This document shows positions 53,881 through 61,981 of a stretch of 64,000 nucleotides of DNA, in pieces. The stretch's first letter is position 1. Every line of letters begins with the position of its first letter. The position numbers and the translations under genes are program-made. The stretch is from the NCBI GenBank assembly GCA_964342525.1, contig CAYFGQ010000004.1, positions 1-64,000 of the forward strand. Direction: 5' to 3'. The DNA comes from G963676205 sp964342525. GTDB taxonomy: Bacteria; Campylobacterota; Campylobacteria; Campylobacterales; Arcobacteraceae. Below the pieces are notes generated by a model. The model saw only the letters and a list, made by a program, of their open reading frames with translations. It made no database searches and had not been told where the DNA came from.

Positions 53881-54881
53881 ATGAGTTCGCACATGGTGGG
53901 GATGTGGAATCTTTTGCTAAAAAAATGGGATGTAATATTGATGAGCTGATTGATCTATCTTCAAATATCCATTTTTCTTCGCCAGATGTAAATATTCAAG
54001 ATTTGGATTTTAAAACTTATCCTAAATATGATGATTTGTATAATACTTTAGCAAAAAATTACAATATCAAAAATACTGAACTTGAAATCTTCAATGGGGG
54101 AAGTTCAGCTATATTTTCTTTGATGAGATTTTTTGAAAATGAAGAGTGTAGTATCTATTCTCCTGCATATAGTGAATATAGAAAAGCAGCTAAACTAAAC
54201 TCTAAAAAGATCACTTTTATAAATAGATTTGAAAATATACAGCAGAATATCAAAGAGAATTCCATAGTAGTTTTTGTAAATCCCTCAACTCCTGATGGGG
54301 CTTTTTATGATATTAAAGAGTATTTAGATTATTGGCAAAGTAAAAAAGCTACAGTGATAATAGATGAATCATTTATAGAGTTTACAAAAGAAAAGTCAAT
54401 AGTAGATGAGATCAAAAACTATGATAACCTATATATATTAAAATCTATGACAAAGTTTTATGGCTGTGCAGGAATTAGATGTGGAATAGTAGTATCAAAT
54501 GAAGATAATATCTCAAAATTAAAAGCTTTTGAACCCCAATGGAAGATTTCTCATTTTGATAGTAATTATATTCAAGCCATGTTAAAAAATGAAAACTATA
54601 AAGAAAAAACACTAATAGAAGTGAATGAAGCAAAAGAGTATCTAAAAGAGATTTTAGATTCTTCACCACTTTTTGAAAAGGTATATGATAGTGAAGCAAA
54701 TTTCTTTTTAGTAAAATTAAAAGATATGGATGCAAACACTTTTCAAGAAAAACTAGAGCCATATAAAGTTATGGTGAGAGATTGTTCAAACTTTAATTTT
54801 TTAGATAGTAGTTTTGTAAGAATCGCTGTGAAAACTAAAAAAGATAGTGATGTTTTAAAAGACTCATTGGAAAAAATATAA
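53877..54881 (+). CDS. cobD: L-threonine-O-3-phosphate decarboxylase
   Basis: 334 residues, PLP fold type I. The opening FAHGGDVESFAKKMG, then LSSNIHFSSP, IIDESFIEF and SMTKFYGCAGIRCG (Schiff-base Lys) match CobD; residues align with histidinol-phosphate aminotransferase. It supplies (R)-1-amino-2-propanol phosphate for the nucleotide loop. ATGA overlap with the kinase. Confidence 0.88.
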   Translation: MNEFAHGGDVESFAKKMGCNIDELIDLSSNIHFSSPDVNIQDLDFKTYPKYDDLYNTLAKNYNIKNTELEIFNGGSSAIFSLMRFFENEECSIYSPAYSEYRKAAKLNSKKITFINRFENIQQNIKENSIVVFVNPSTPDGAFYDIKEYLDYWQSKKATVIIDESFIEFTKEKSIVDEIKNYDNLYILKSMTKFYGCAGIRCGIVVSNEDNISKLKAFEPQWKISHFDSNYIQAMLKNENYKEKTLIEVNEAKEYLKEILDSSPLFEKVYDSEANFFLVKLKDMDANTFQEKLEPYKVMVRDCSNFNFLDSSFVRIAVKTKKDSDVLKDSLEKI

Positions 54882-54941
54882 AATCCTTAATCCCTTAATA
54901 TCAAGCTTACTTAATAAAAATACAATAAAAATAACAAAAAA

Positions 54942-54974
54942 GTGACACATTTTATGTCACATTTATACTATAAT
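54942..54974 (+). promoter_or_regulatory. promoter and palindromic operator upstream of the monooxygenase-like gene
   Basis: GTGACA (54942-54947) and TGTCAC (54955-54960) form a palindrome overlapping the -35 area; TATACT (54964-54969) and TATAAT (54969-54974) overlap as candidate -10 boxes. AAAGGA precedes the ATG at 55005. The regulator is unknown. Confidence 0.5.
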
Positions 54975-55004
54975 TTGACTCAAATTAATTTAAAGGAAAA
55001 ATTT

Positions 55005-55355
55005 ATGTCAAAAAAAGTTTATTGTATCGCACAGTTTAAGGCAAAAGAGGGAAGAGAAGAGGAACTTTTTTCTGTACTTCAAGCGCTAGAGCCAAATACA
55101 CTTCGAGAAGATGGGTGTATCCAATTTGTGGTAACTAGACATGTAGAGAGTCAAATTGCTACAGGGAGTAGTTTTCCTATCGTATTAAATGAGATTTGGA
55201 CATCAAATCAGGCTTTTGAAGCACACTGTATGCGTAAAGAGATACAAGGTTTTTTTAGTGAACACTGTGAGGCTGAAACTGGTGCAGTTGAAGATTTAAA
55301 TATATGTATCTATAGTGATGAACCAAAAAATTATGATGCACCAGATATAGACTAA
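55005..55355 (+). CDS. antibiotic-biosynthesis-monooxygenase (ABM) domain protein
   Basis: 116 residues from ATG 55005, chosen because the earlier in-frame ATGs lie in the promoter/operator. KKVYCIAQFKAKEGREEELFSVLQ, EDGCIQFVVTRH, and NEIWTSNQAFEAHCMRKEIQGFF fit the dimeric ferredoxin-like ABM/YgiN fold (putative quinol monooxygenase or quinone-stress protein). Followed by a UUCG hairpin. Confidence 0.82.
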   Translation: MSKKVYCIAQFKAKEGREEELFSVLQALEPNTLREDGCIQFVVTRHVESQIATGSSFPIVLNEIWTSNQAFEAHCMRKEIQGFFSEHCEAETGAVEDLNICIYSDEPKNYDAPDID

Positions 55356-55370
55356 GTACTTCGGTACTTG
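55354..55370 (+). terminator. UUCG tetraloop hairpin after the ABM gene
   Basis: AAGTAC, TTCG, GTACTT starting within the stop codon, followed by GGTTTATTTT. Short stem but the very stable UUCG loop suggests a real terminator. Confidence 0.6.
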
Positions 55371-55372
55371 GT

Positions 55373-56479
55373 TTATTTTGGTATTTTTATAAGATTACTT
55401 TTTATTAACCCGTACTCTATATCTTTATGGCAGGCATTACAGTTTGCCTTACTTTTAATCTTTTCATCTAAAAATATTTTATCTTCTATATCTTGATGTT
55501 CATTTTGCCAATAGGGTGTTTTTGTGATAGCTAGGGTATTTTTATCTTTTGTTGTTTTTAGTATTTTAAATGCTGCCTCATTTGTAGAATACTCTGCACT
55601 ATTTTGCTCTAGAAATTTAGAAATGATAAGGTTTGTCTCACTATCTATACTAGCATCATCCCCAAAATGATTTTCAAGATCACTCATCATAATCTCCCAT
55701 GATTTTTTAGGAAGTAGATAAGGGGGATATGTGATATGACATGATCCACATTCATTCTCAAAATCTTCATTTATTTTGGCATAGTCTTGTTTTTTGTTTT
55801 GGCTTATCAATAGTGCATTGTCCTTTGATGAAATTAGATAATTTGTAAAGATAATAAGTATTAAAAAAGAAAAAACTACAAAGATTTTTTGAGAACTATT
55901 TATCTTTATTTGTTTTTTTTTTGATATTTTTCTATATCCACTTATCATAGAATCTATTGCATCATTTTTTTTTACAAATTTATCTATAAGTGCTCCAGTT
56001 ATATGTATAAAGATAAATGCCAAAAGGGTGTAAGAACTTATAAAATGGATATATTCTAATATAAACATATCTTTATAATATATTGGGTGCAAATATGAAA
56101 ATATCCCATGGTTTTTTTCTATGCCATAAAGAATCATTCCACTAAAGGTAGTAAAAAGTGTAAGGGCGACTATATTTATAATAGCATAACTTGATGCTGG
56201 GGTGTGACCTATATATTCTTTTGTTTTAGTAAGGGGATGTTTTACATATTCATTAAACTCATTTATATCAAGTGGAAAATCTCTAAACTTTGAGTATTTA
56301 GGTCCTATAAATCCCCATATAATTCTAAGGATAAATAAAAAAGTAAATACAAAAGCACATATCACATGGTAGTCTAGATATTCACTTTTTTCACTAAGTA
56401 TAAAAGTAGCTGTAAATGATACTATCAATAGAATATGGATTATCCTATTGTATAGTGGCCAAATATAACTTTTAGTCAT
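55373..56479 (-). CDS. cytochrome b561-type membrane protein fused to a diheme cytochrome c domain
   Basis: 368 residues from ATG 56479, which overlaps the previous stop (ATGACTAA); the longer frame to 56521 is rejected. Residues about 1-200 form a four-to-five-helix b561 domain (YIWPLYNRIIHILL, YHVICAF, GLxGPKYSKFRDF-type, HFISSYTLLAFIFIHITGAL). After a further helix, CGSCHITYPPYLLPKKSW and CNACH near the end give two c-type hemes of the DHC domain. Probably passes electrons from quinol to periplasmic cytochromes. Confidence 0.85.
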   Translation of the reverse strand: MTKSYIWPLYNRIIHILLIVSFTATFILSEKSEYLDYHVICAFVFTFLFILRIIWGFIGPKYSKFRDFPLDINEFNEYVKHPLTKTKEYIGHTPASSYAIINIVALTLFTTFSGMILYGIEKNHGIFSYLHPIYYKDMFILEYIHFISSYTLLAFIFIHITGALIDKFVKKNDAIDSMISGYRKISKKKQIKINSSQKIFVVFSFLILIIFTNYLISSKDNALLISQNKKQDYAKINEDFENECGSCHITYPPYLLPKKSWEIMMSDLENHFGDDASIDSETNLIISKFLEQNSAEYSTNEAAFKILKTTKDKNTLAITKTPYWQNEHQDIEDKIFLDEKIKSKANCNACHKDIEYGLIKSNLIKIPK

Positions 56480-56978
56480 CCCATCTTCCAATATTTGGTA
56501 TATATATCTCATCTTCATCATATGAGCCTTTTGATGCTTTTGTATGACAAGCTGTACAATTACTTAGAGTACCTACTTCTTTTTGTTTTATAAACCTTCT
56601 TGGAATCTCATCATGTTCATGTATAAAATATTTCACTTTTGTGATTTCTAGTGGAGTAGAGCTTTCACTGATAGAATCAAGCATTTTTCTGCTTCTTTTA
56701 TATTCAGTAGTTTTTTGCGCTGAATTCTCTTCTAGATATTTTAAAATAGCTTGATGATCAATCTTTTCAAGTGTTGCATCATTTCCAAAGTGATCCTCTA
56801 AATCTTTCATCATCTTTACCCATGATCGCTGGGGTAAAAGTCCTGGCTGAAATGCAAAGTGACAAGAACCACACTCCTCTAGATATAGTTGATTATTCAC
56901 AGGTTTTACATCTGGTTTATTCCAAAATGCAAATACATATGAACATAAAATCATTAAAGTAAATATTAGTTTTTGCAT
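56472..56978 (-). CDS. periplasmic diheme cytochrome c (DHC family)
   Basis: 168 residues. Signal peptide 1-17; CGSCHFAFQPGLLPQRSW and CTACH bind two hemes. Same domain order as the C-terminal half of the next gene, indicating duplication and fusion. TAGGAG precedes the ATG. Confidence 0.88.
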   Translation of the reverse strand: MQKLIFTLMILCSYVFAFWNKPDVKPVNNQLYLEECGSCHFAFQPGLLPQRSWVKMMKDLEDHFGNDATLEKIDHQAILKYLEENSAQKTTEYKRSRKMLDSISESSTPLEITKVKYFIHEHDEIPRRFIKQKEVGTLSNCTACHTKASKGSYDEDEIYIPNIGRWDD

Positions 56979-56987
56979 AGTTTTCTC

Positions 56988-57401
56988 CTATTTTGAATTG
57001 ATGTAGTAAAGTACATCACCTTTTTCTATGGCAGAACCTTCTCTTACATACACATCTTTGAAGTTTCTCCTTAGCCATTTTTTTATGGTTTTAACTTTTG
57101 TAAGCCTTTTAGGATTTACCTTTGGTGAAAGGGATTTGATAATTTTATTTGTAAAGTAGTTTCTTGCTTCCTTTTGCAAATCTGTACCATGGCAAGATAC
57201 ACAAGAGATCACTTTGCCTTTTTTACCCATATGTTTTGTGGTAAATATCTTCTCTCCCCGTTTCTTATTAAAGTCTTTAAAATCTGGATCAATCTTTTTT
57301 GCTTCTACTTTTAATTTATCAATATATTTTTGAACATCACCATTAAAATCATTTGCAAAAATACAAAGGGGTAAAAGTACACTTAGAACTATCTTTTTCA
57401 T
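56988..57401 (-). CDS. DUF1924 monoheme cytochrome c (SHP-like)
   Basis: 137 residues. Signal peptide 1-16 (LPLCIFA|N); CVSCHGTDLQKEARNYFT heme site; C-terminal RLTKVKTIKKWLRRNFKDV and EKGDVLYYI are the DUF1924 pattern of Shewanella/Rhodobacter oxygen-binding SHP proteins. Its neighbours (DHC and b561) are the known partners of SHP. Confidence 0.87.
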   Translation of the reverse strand: MKKIVLSVLLPLCIFANDFNGDVQKYIDKLKVEAKKIDPDFKDFNKKRGEKIFTTKHMGKKGKVISCVSCHGTDLQKEARNYFTNKIIKSLSPKVNPKRLTKVKTIKKWLRRNFKDVYVREGSAIEKGDVLYYINSK

Positions 57402-57410
57402 TTTTTCTCC

Positions 57411-58085
57411 TTATTTGATTAGTATATTGTTTGGTATAAAATTTAAATAATATATGGCAAATAAAAATATAAATACTGATGCTATAGAGATAGATTTTTG
57501 AAATATATTTGTATCTATTATAAAACTCATATCTAAGGTTTTTTTATATCCTGTGATCATAGAATCTATGCCATCATTTTTCTTTATATATTTATCTATA
57601 AGTGAGCCAAGTACATGGATAATAACCACACATAAAAATAGATTTGCACTTAAAGAGTGAAGCTCTTCCATTATTTCCATATCTCTTAAGCTTTGAGAAT
57701 AAAGAAATGAAAAAATACCTTTATTTTCATCTACACCATAAGCAAGCATTCCCGTAATAATAGTGATAAAACCAAAACTAAGCATAGCTACTATAGCCCA
57801 ACTTGATGCAGGATTATGCCCTATATGTTTTTTTATATTTGAAAAGGGATTTAGGAGATACTCTTTTAAATTTTTTCTATTAAAATCAAAGTCTTTAAAT
57901 TTTGAATATTTAGGTCCAATAAATCCCCAAATCACTCTAAATAAAATTACTAAGGCAAAAAGATAACCAAACATTGCATGAAGTTTTAAAAAGTCATCAT
58001 TTATGATATAAGTGAGGTAAAACAATATTACAAATAAAATATGAACAATTCTATTGGTAAGTGTCCAGATATAACTTTCTTCCAT
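57411..58085 (-). CDS. cytochrome b561-type membrane subunit
   Basis: 224 residues, five helices. YIWTLTNRIVHILFV, LHAMFGYLFALVILFRVIWGFIGPKYSKF, HNPASSWAIVAML and HSLSANLFLCVVIIHVLG supply the heme-b histidines. First gene of the four-gene cytochrome operon. Its sequence is clearly paralogous to the membrane half of the fused protein. Confidence 0.88.
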   Translation of the reverse strand: MEESYIWTLTNRIVHILFVILFYLTYIINDDFLKLHAMFGYLFALVILFRVIWGFIGPKYSKFKDFDFNRKNLKEYLLNPFSNIKKHIGHNPASSWAIVAMLSFGFITIITGMLAYGVDENKGIFSFLYSQSLRDMEIMEELHSLSANLFLCVVIIHVLGSLIDKYIKKNDGIDSMITGYKKTLDMSFIIDTNIFQKSISIASVFIFLFAIYYLNFIPNNILIK

Positions 58086-58180
58086 TTTTTCTCCTTTATT
58101 TGTAAAATCTTAACTTTCCAATATGAACCTTATATGAATTTTAGATAATATATAAAGAAAAATATCCAAAAGGATTTACA

Positions 58181-58537
58181 ATGGCATGTAAAGATATAAA
58201 TGAGTTTGATCAAAATCATATCCCAAAAACAGATGAAGCATATATACAAAGGCTTAGCCCAAACGAAGAGAAAGATTTTATAGTAAGAAAGATCTCCCTA
58301 AAAGCTGATGGTATGATGCCAAATCATATAAATAAAATTGCCCATCAACAAGTTGCCCTAAAAGGGGAAGCAAAGGTTGTAATAGGTGATAAAGAGTTTC
58401 ATGCAAAAGCTGGAGACTTTTTATATATCCCTGCTGGTGTTGCTCACTATTATGAAGCCTGTTATGGAAGTGACTATGAGTTTTTATGTATGATTACCAC
58501 AAAAGAAGATGAGATCACTTTTATTGATGAAGAGTAG
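58181..58537 (+). CDS. cupin-domain protein
   Basis: 118 residues. HINKIAHQQVALKGEAKVVIGDKEF and AGDFLYIPAGVAHYYEAC are the two cupin motifs (the second with the conserved His). Single-domain cupin, metal ligand and substrate unknown. AAAAGGA precedes the ATG. Divergent from the cytochrome operon and 8 bases before dtd, so probably cotranscribed with dtd. Confidence 0.85.
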   Translation: MACKDINEFDQNHIPKTDEAYIQRLSPNEEKDFIVRKISLKADGMMPNHINKIAHQQVALKGEAKVVIGDKEFHAKAGDFLYIPAGVAHYYEACYGSDYEFLCMITTKEDEITFIDEE

Positions 58538-58545
58538 TTTTTAGT

Positions 58546-58992
58546 ATGTTAGCAGTTATCCAAAGAGTATCTAGCTCAAAAGTAAGTGTTGATGGTAAAA
58601 CGGTAGGACAAATAGGGCAAGGTCTAAATATCCTTTTAGGAGTAAAAAAAGGTGATACTACTGTAGATATAAAAAAACTAGCAGACAAAATACTAAACCT
58701 ACGAATTTTTAGAGATGAAAATGACAAGATGAATCGTTCATTATTTGATATAGAAGGTGAAGTCCTTGTGATATCCCAATTTACTTTGGCCGGAAATGTA
58801 AAAAAAGGAAGACGCCCAAGCTTTGAAGAGAGTGAAAAACCAGATATCGCTCATGCTTATTATATAGAGTTTATAGAGTATATAAGAGGTACAGGAGTAA
58901 ATGTGGAAACAGGAGTCTTTGGAGCTATGATGGATGTGGAGATACATAATGATGGACCAGTTACTTTTGTGATTGATTCTAAGGAGTTGTAG
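58546..58992 (+). CDS. dtd: D-aminoacyl-tRNA deacylase
   Basis: 148 residues, family length. LAVIQRVSSSKVSVDGK at the start, ISQFTLAGNVKKGRRPSF (active site Ser-Gln-x-Thr region) and NDGPVTFVID with the Gly-cisPro motif identify Dtd. It removes D-amino acids and glycine from tRNA. Confidence 0.95.
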   Translation: MLAVIQRVSSSKVSVDGKTVGQIGQGLNILLGVKKGDTTVDIKKLADKILNLRIFRDENDKMNRSLFDIEGEVLVISQFTLAGNVKKGRRPSFEESEKPDIAHAYYIEFIEYIRGTGVNVETGVFGAMMDVEIHNDGPVTFVIDSKEL

Positions 58993-59003
58993 GTTTGTCT
59001 TTC

Positions 59004-59044
59004 TTGACAAACAATATAATAAACAATATAATAAACAATATAAA
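59004..59044 (+). promoter_or_regulatory. consensus promoter built into three 12-bp direct repeats
   Basis: TTGACA (59004-59009), 17-bp spacer, TATAAT (59027-59032). The 12-bp unit AAACAATATAAT repeats at 59009, 59021 and 59033 (last copy ends AAA), so extra -10-like boxes occur at 59015 and 59039. The repeats are a natural operator for the RHH antitoxin. Confidence 0.75.
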
Positions 59045-59053
59045 ATGATTGGT

Positions 59054-59081
59054 TCCTAAAATAGGGAGCCTATTTTAGGAG
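59054..59081 (+). promoter_or_regulatory. 12-bp hairpin enclosing the antitoxin Shine-Dalgarno site
   Basis: TCCTAAAATAGG (59054-59065), loop GAG, CCTATTTTAGGA (59069-59080). The ribosome site AGGAG (59077-59081) is inside the right arm, 6 bases before the ATG at 59088, so the folded RNA should repress translation. Confidence 0.75.
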
Positions 59082-59087
59082 TTTATT

Positions 59088-59309
59088 ATGTATAAAACAG
59101 TAAAACCTACAACCTTTACTCTCCCTCTAGAATTACTTGAGGATTTAGATGCTTTATCTAAAGAACTAGGAAAAAAGAAAACTTCAATAGTATCTGAAGC
59201 TTTAGAAATGTATATGGATTATCAAGATATAAAGCTTGCGGAAAAAAGACTAAAAAATAGTGAAGGAAGAATGACTTCAGATGAGTTTTTCAAAGAATTA
59301 GGAGTATAG
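59088..59309 (+). CDS. ribbon-helix-helix antitoxin
   Basis: 73 residues. TTFTLPLELLEDLDALSKELGKKKTSIVSEALEMYM is a ribbon-helix-helix DNA-binding domain; the C-terminal helix (KRLKNSEGRMTSDEFFKELG) is the usual RelE/ParE-binding tail. It likely represses its own promoter at the 12-bp repeats. One base before the toxin TTG. Confidence 0.85.
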   Translation: MYKTVKPTTFTLPLELLEDLDALSKELGKKKTSIVSEALEMYMDYQDIKLAEKRLKNSEGRMTSDEFFKELGV

Positions 59310-59310
59310 C

Positions 59311-59598
59311 TTGTACTCCTTAGTTTTTGAAAGGACAGCTTTAAAAGATTTTAAACGTATCGATAAAGCAGATATAAGGTTTCTTCAAAAATCTATCAAT
59401 GACTTCGTTGATAACTTCTCTTTTGATTCAGAAAAACAACTTATGCAATCAGGAAAAATCAAAAAACTACAAGGTGTAAGTGATGAACTTTATAGATTGA
59501 GGTTACGCTCATATAGAGTTATTTATAAAAAAGAGGATGATAAACTTATCATCTTAGTTGTGAGTGTAAAATCTAGGGAAAATTCTTATAAAAAGTAA
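59311..59598 (+). CDS. relE: RelE/ParE-family toxin
   Basis: 95 residues from TTG 59311 with GGAG 6 bases upstream. YSLVFERTALKDFKRIDKAD, KKLQGVSDELYRLRLRSYRVIYK and the final VVSVKSRENSYK are the RelE fold with its basic active-site residues, suggesting a ribosome-dependent mRNA endonuclease. Confidence 0.88.
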   Translation: MYSLVFERTALKDFKRIDKADIRFLQKSINDFVDNFSFDSEKQLMQSGKIKKLQGVSDELYRLRLRSYRVIYKKEDDKLIILVVSVKSRENSYKK

Positions 59599-59602
59599 AA
59601 GT

Positions 59603-60463
59603 ATGTTGAAAAGAGAAATAGTAATTGAAATAGAAAAGTTATTAAAGATTATTAATAAAAATAGTGTAAAACTATTTGGATTTTTGTTAAGTTTATTTAT
59701 CTTAACTATTGTTGTAAGATTGTCAAATTATGGTATACCTATTCAGATAATAGATATAGAATTTATATTGGTAATAGTTGAAATTATAATATTTTCTTTT
59801 ATTTCGTTTATAGGTTTTTTATGTTTTTTCTTTTTTATAATACCCACAATAGTTTTTGTGATAGGTATTTGTTTATATAATATTTTTTTAATAATCTTAA
59901 GAAGAGATATTTTTAAGATAAAACTATTTTATATTAAATCATTGAATTTAATACCATATAAGGATATTAAAAAATATCTTATTTCTGTTCTTTTAATACT
60001 TGTTGGAATTTCAGCTTTGATTGAAGGATTGAATACTTTTAGAGCAAATTTTCCTCCATTTATATATATAAATCCGATAGTAGATTTAGTGAGTTCTAAG
60101 ATAATTGAAGGAAAAAGTATTCCATCTATTGAATGTGTAGAGATAAATGGAGAAAAAAAGAAAATTCTATTATTAGGCATGAATGATAATTATGTATTTT
60201 ATTATCCTATACATATTATAGAAAGCATACTTTATAAAGAAATAAAAAGAAAAATTGAGGGGACTACATTTGTTTATCCAGCTATTATTAATAAAATTGA
60301 ATTAAAAGATAATAGTTTATATCCTGCAAATATGATTACTTTTTTAAAATCAGGAAGACTTAATTTATATAGGCATAAGTTTATACAGAGAGAACATATA
60401 AGGTTCTCTGAAAATTATTTAACATTACAAAGTATCATAAAAAATAAAGAAGACGAAAAATGA
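59603..60463 (+). CDS. multi-pass membrane protein of unknown function
   Basis: 286 residues. Helices around 24-42, 52-100 (two or three, very Ile/Phe-rich) and 126-142, then a C-terminal soluble part of about 140 residues. I recognise no family. It starts 4 bases after the relE stop and overlaps cobQ by ATGA, so it is cotranscribed with both. Its codon use is more A/T-rich than cobQ, which suggests it arrived with the toxin-antitoxin module. Confidence 0.6.
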   Translation: MLKREIVIEIEKLLKIINKNSVKLFGFLLSLFILTIVVRLSNYGIPIQIIDIEFILVIVEIIIFSFISFIGFLCFFFFIIPTIVFVIGICLYNIFLIILRRDIFKIKLFYIKSLNLIPYKDIKKYLISVLLILVGISALIEGLNTFRANFPPFIYINPIVDLVSSKIIEGKSIPSIECVEINGEKKKILLLGMNDNYVFYYPIHIIESILYKEIKRKIEGTTFVYPAIINKIELKDNSLYPANMITFLKSGRLNLYRHKFIQREHIRFSENYLTLQSIIKNKEDEK

Positions 60464-61788
60464 AAAATATATCAATATTTGGTACTTCCTCAGACGCAGG
60501 AAAATCAACAATCACCTTTGTAATAGCAAAAATCCTACAAGATATGGGCTATACAGTAGCTCCCTTCAAAGCACAAAATGTATCAAACAATTCCCACGTA
60601 TGTGATGACGGCTCAGAGATAGCTATTGCTCAGTATTTTCAAGCTGGGGTTTTGGGTACTCCTACCTCTTATCATTTAAATCCTGTATTGCTCAAATCGG
60701 GTTGTGGTAGTTCTGCTTCTCTTATTGTTGAGGGGCAGGTTATTAAAAATAAGGATGTGCGTGAGTATTATCGTGATCTTGATACTTTGAAGCCTGCTGT
60801 TACTAGAGCTTTTAAATATTTAGATGATAGATATGATTGTGTGGTTTGTGAGGGTGCGGGTAGTCCTGTGGAGCTTAATCTTATGGATAAGGATCTATCC
60901 AATATCTATATAGCTGATGAGTTTGATACTAAGATCATCCTTGTGGCTGATATAGAAAAGGGTGGGGTGTTTGCTTCTATTTATGGGGTTTATCATCTAT
61001 TGCCTGAGAAGTTACGCAAAAATGTGATAGGGGTGATTGTAAATAAGTTTAGGGGTGATTTGACTCTATTTGATGAGGGTATAAGGATCATTGAAGAGGA
61101 TTTTAAAATCCCTGTGCTTGGGGTGCTTCCATATACTCCTTTTAATCTTGGATTTGAGGATAGTGCAAGTCTTAAAAACTTTACACAAGATTGTAGTAAA
61201 GCCACAAGAAGTATTGCAGTGATCAATTATCCATATATGAGTAATTATAATGATTTTGAACCTCTTATTGCAAATCCTGATATTTGCTTGGAGTTTATCA
61301 CTTCAAATGTATCTTTAGAAAAGTATGAGACTATTATACTCCCCGGATCAAAGCTAGTGATAAAAGATTTGCGTTGGTTAAAAGATACTGGGCTGTTTGA
61401 TCAGATACAAAAGATATATGAAAACAAATCAAATAAATTACTTGGTATTTGTGGTGGATATCAAATGATGTTTGAACAAATTATTGATGATGATTGTATT
61501 GAAGTTTTAGAGCCTACATGTGAAAAAGCTCTTGGTTTTATAGATGATGAGATAGTTTTTATAAAAGAGAAAACCCTTATAAAAGAGGGTGATAAGTTTG
61601 AGATACATCATGGAATATCAAAAAAATATCCAAAAGAGTATAAAGATGAAAATCTATATGGTACTTTTTACCATGGGCTTTTTGTAGATGAGTGGTTTCA
61701 TACTCATAAAAAAGAGACTGTGGATAAGTTTGTATCTCAAATGAAATCTAGGCTTGATGTGGATAGGATTTTAAAAGAGATTATTTAA
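60460..61788 (+). CDS. cobQ: adenosylcobyric acid synthase
   Basis: 442 residues, somewhat shorter than the usual 480-500. ISIFGTSSDAGKSTITFVIA (P-loop), FKAQNVSNNSHVCDDGSEIAIAQ and VVCEGAGSPVELNL are CobQ/CbiP motifs; the glutamine amidotransferase half has LLGICGGYQMMFE with the Cys nucleophile and LYGTFYHGLF with the His. Amidates cobyrinate diamide at b, d, e and g positions. Confidence 0.93.
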   Translation: MKNISIFGTSSDAGKSTITFVIAKILQDMGYTVAPFKAQNVSNNSHVCDDGSEIAIAQYFQAGVLGTPTSYHLNPVLLKSGCGSSASLIVEGQVIKNKDVREYYRDLDTLKPAVTRAFKYLDDRYDCVVCEGAGSPVELNLMDKDLSNIYIADEFDTKIILVADIEKGGVFASIYGVYHLLPEKLRKNVIGVIVNKFRGDLTLFDEGIRIIEEDFKIPVLGVLPYTPFNLGFEDSASLKNFTQDCSKATRSIAVINYPYMSNYNDFEPLIANPDICLEFITSNVSLEKYETIILPGSKLVIKDLRWLKDTGLFDQIQKIYENKSNKLLGICGGYQMMFEQIIDDDCIEVLEPTCEKALGFIDDEIVFIKEKTLIKEGDKFEIHHGISKKYPKEYKDENLYGTFYHGLFVDEWFHTHKKETVDKFVSQMKSRLDVDRILKEII

Positions 61789-61808
61789 TTTAATCTCTTT
61801 TGATAGGG

Positions 61809-61913
61809 TTAGGCATAGTAGAAATTTAAAAAGGCAATAATTCCTATGGACACTTTTATAGCTAATGCTGTAAATACTGTTTTCTTTAAGCTCATTTTAT
61901 TATCAAAAATCAT
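61809..61913 (-). CDS. 34-residue small membrane protein
   Basis: ATG at 61913 with GGGA about 7 bases upstream (minus strand). The product starts MIFDNKMSLKKTVFTALAIK and continues with a hydrophobic helix (VSIGIIAFLNFYYA). No family recognised. It lies 69 bp after the SDR gene on the same strand, and convergent with cobQ. Supported by ribosome site and helix only. Confidence 0.4.
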   Translation of the reverse strand: MIFDNKMSLKKTVFTALAIKVSIGIIAFLNFYYA

Positions 61914-61981
61914 TTCATTCCCTATTTAAAAATTTTGAAAGTATATAAAAATAAAAAAAATAGATGGCTTAAATAAAAAAC

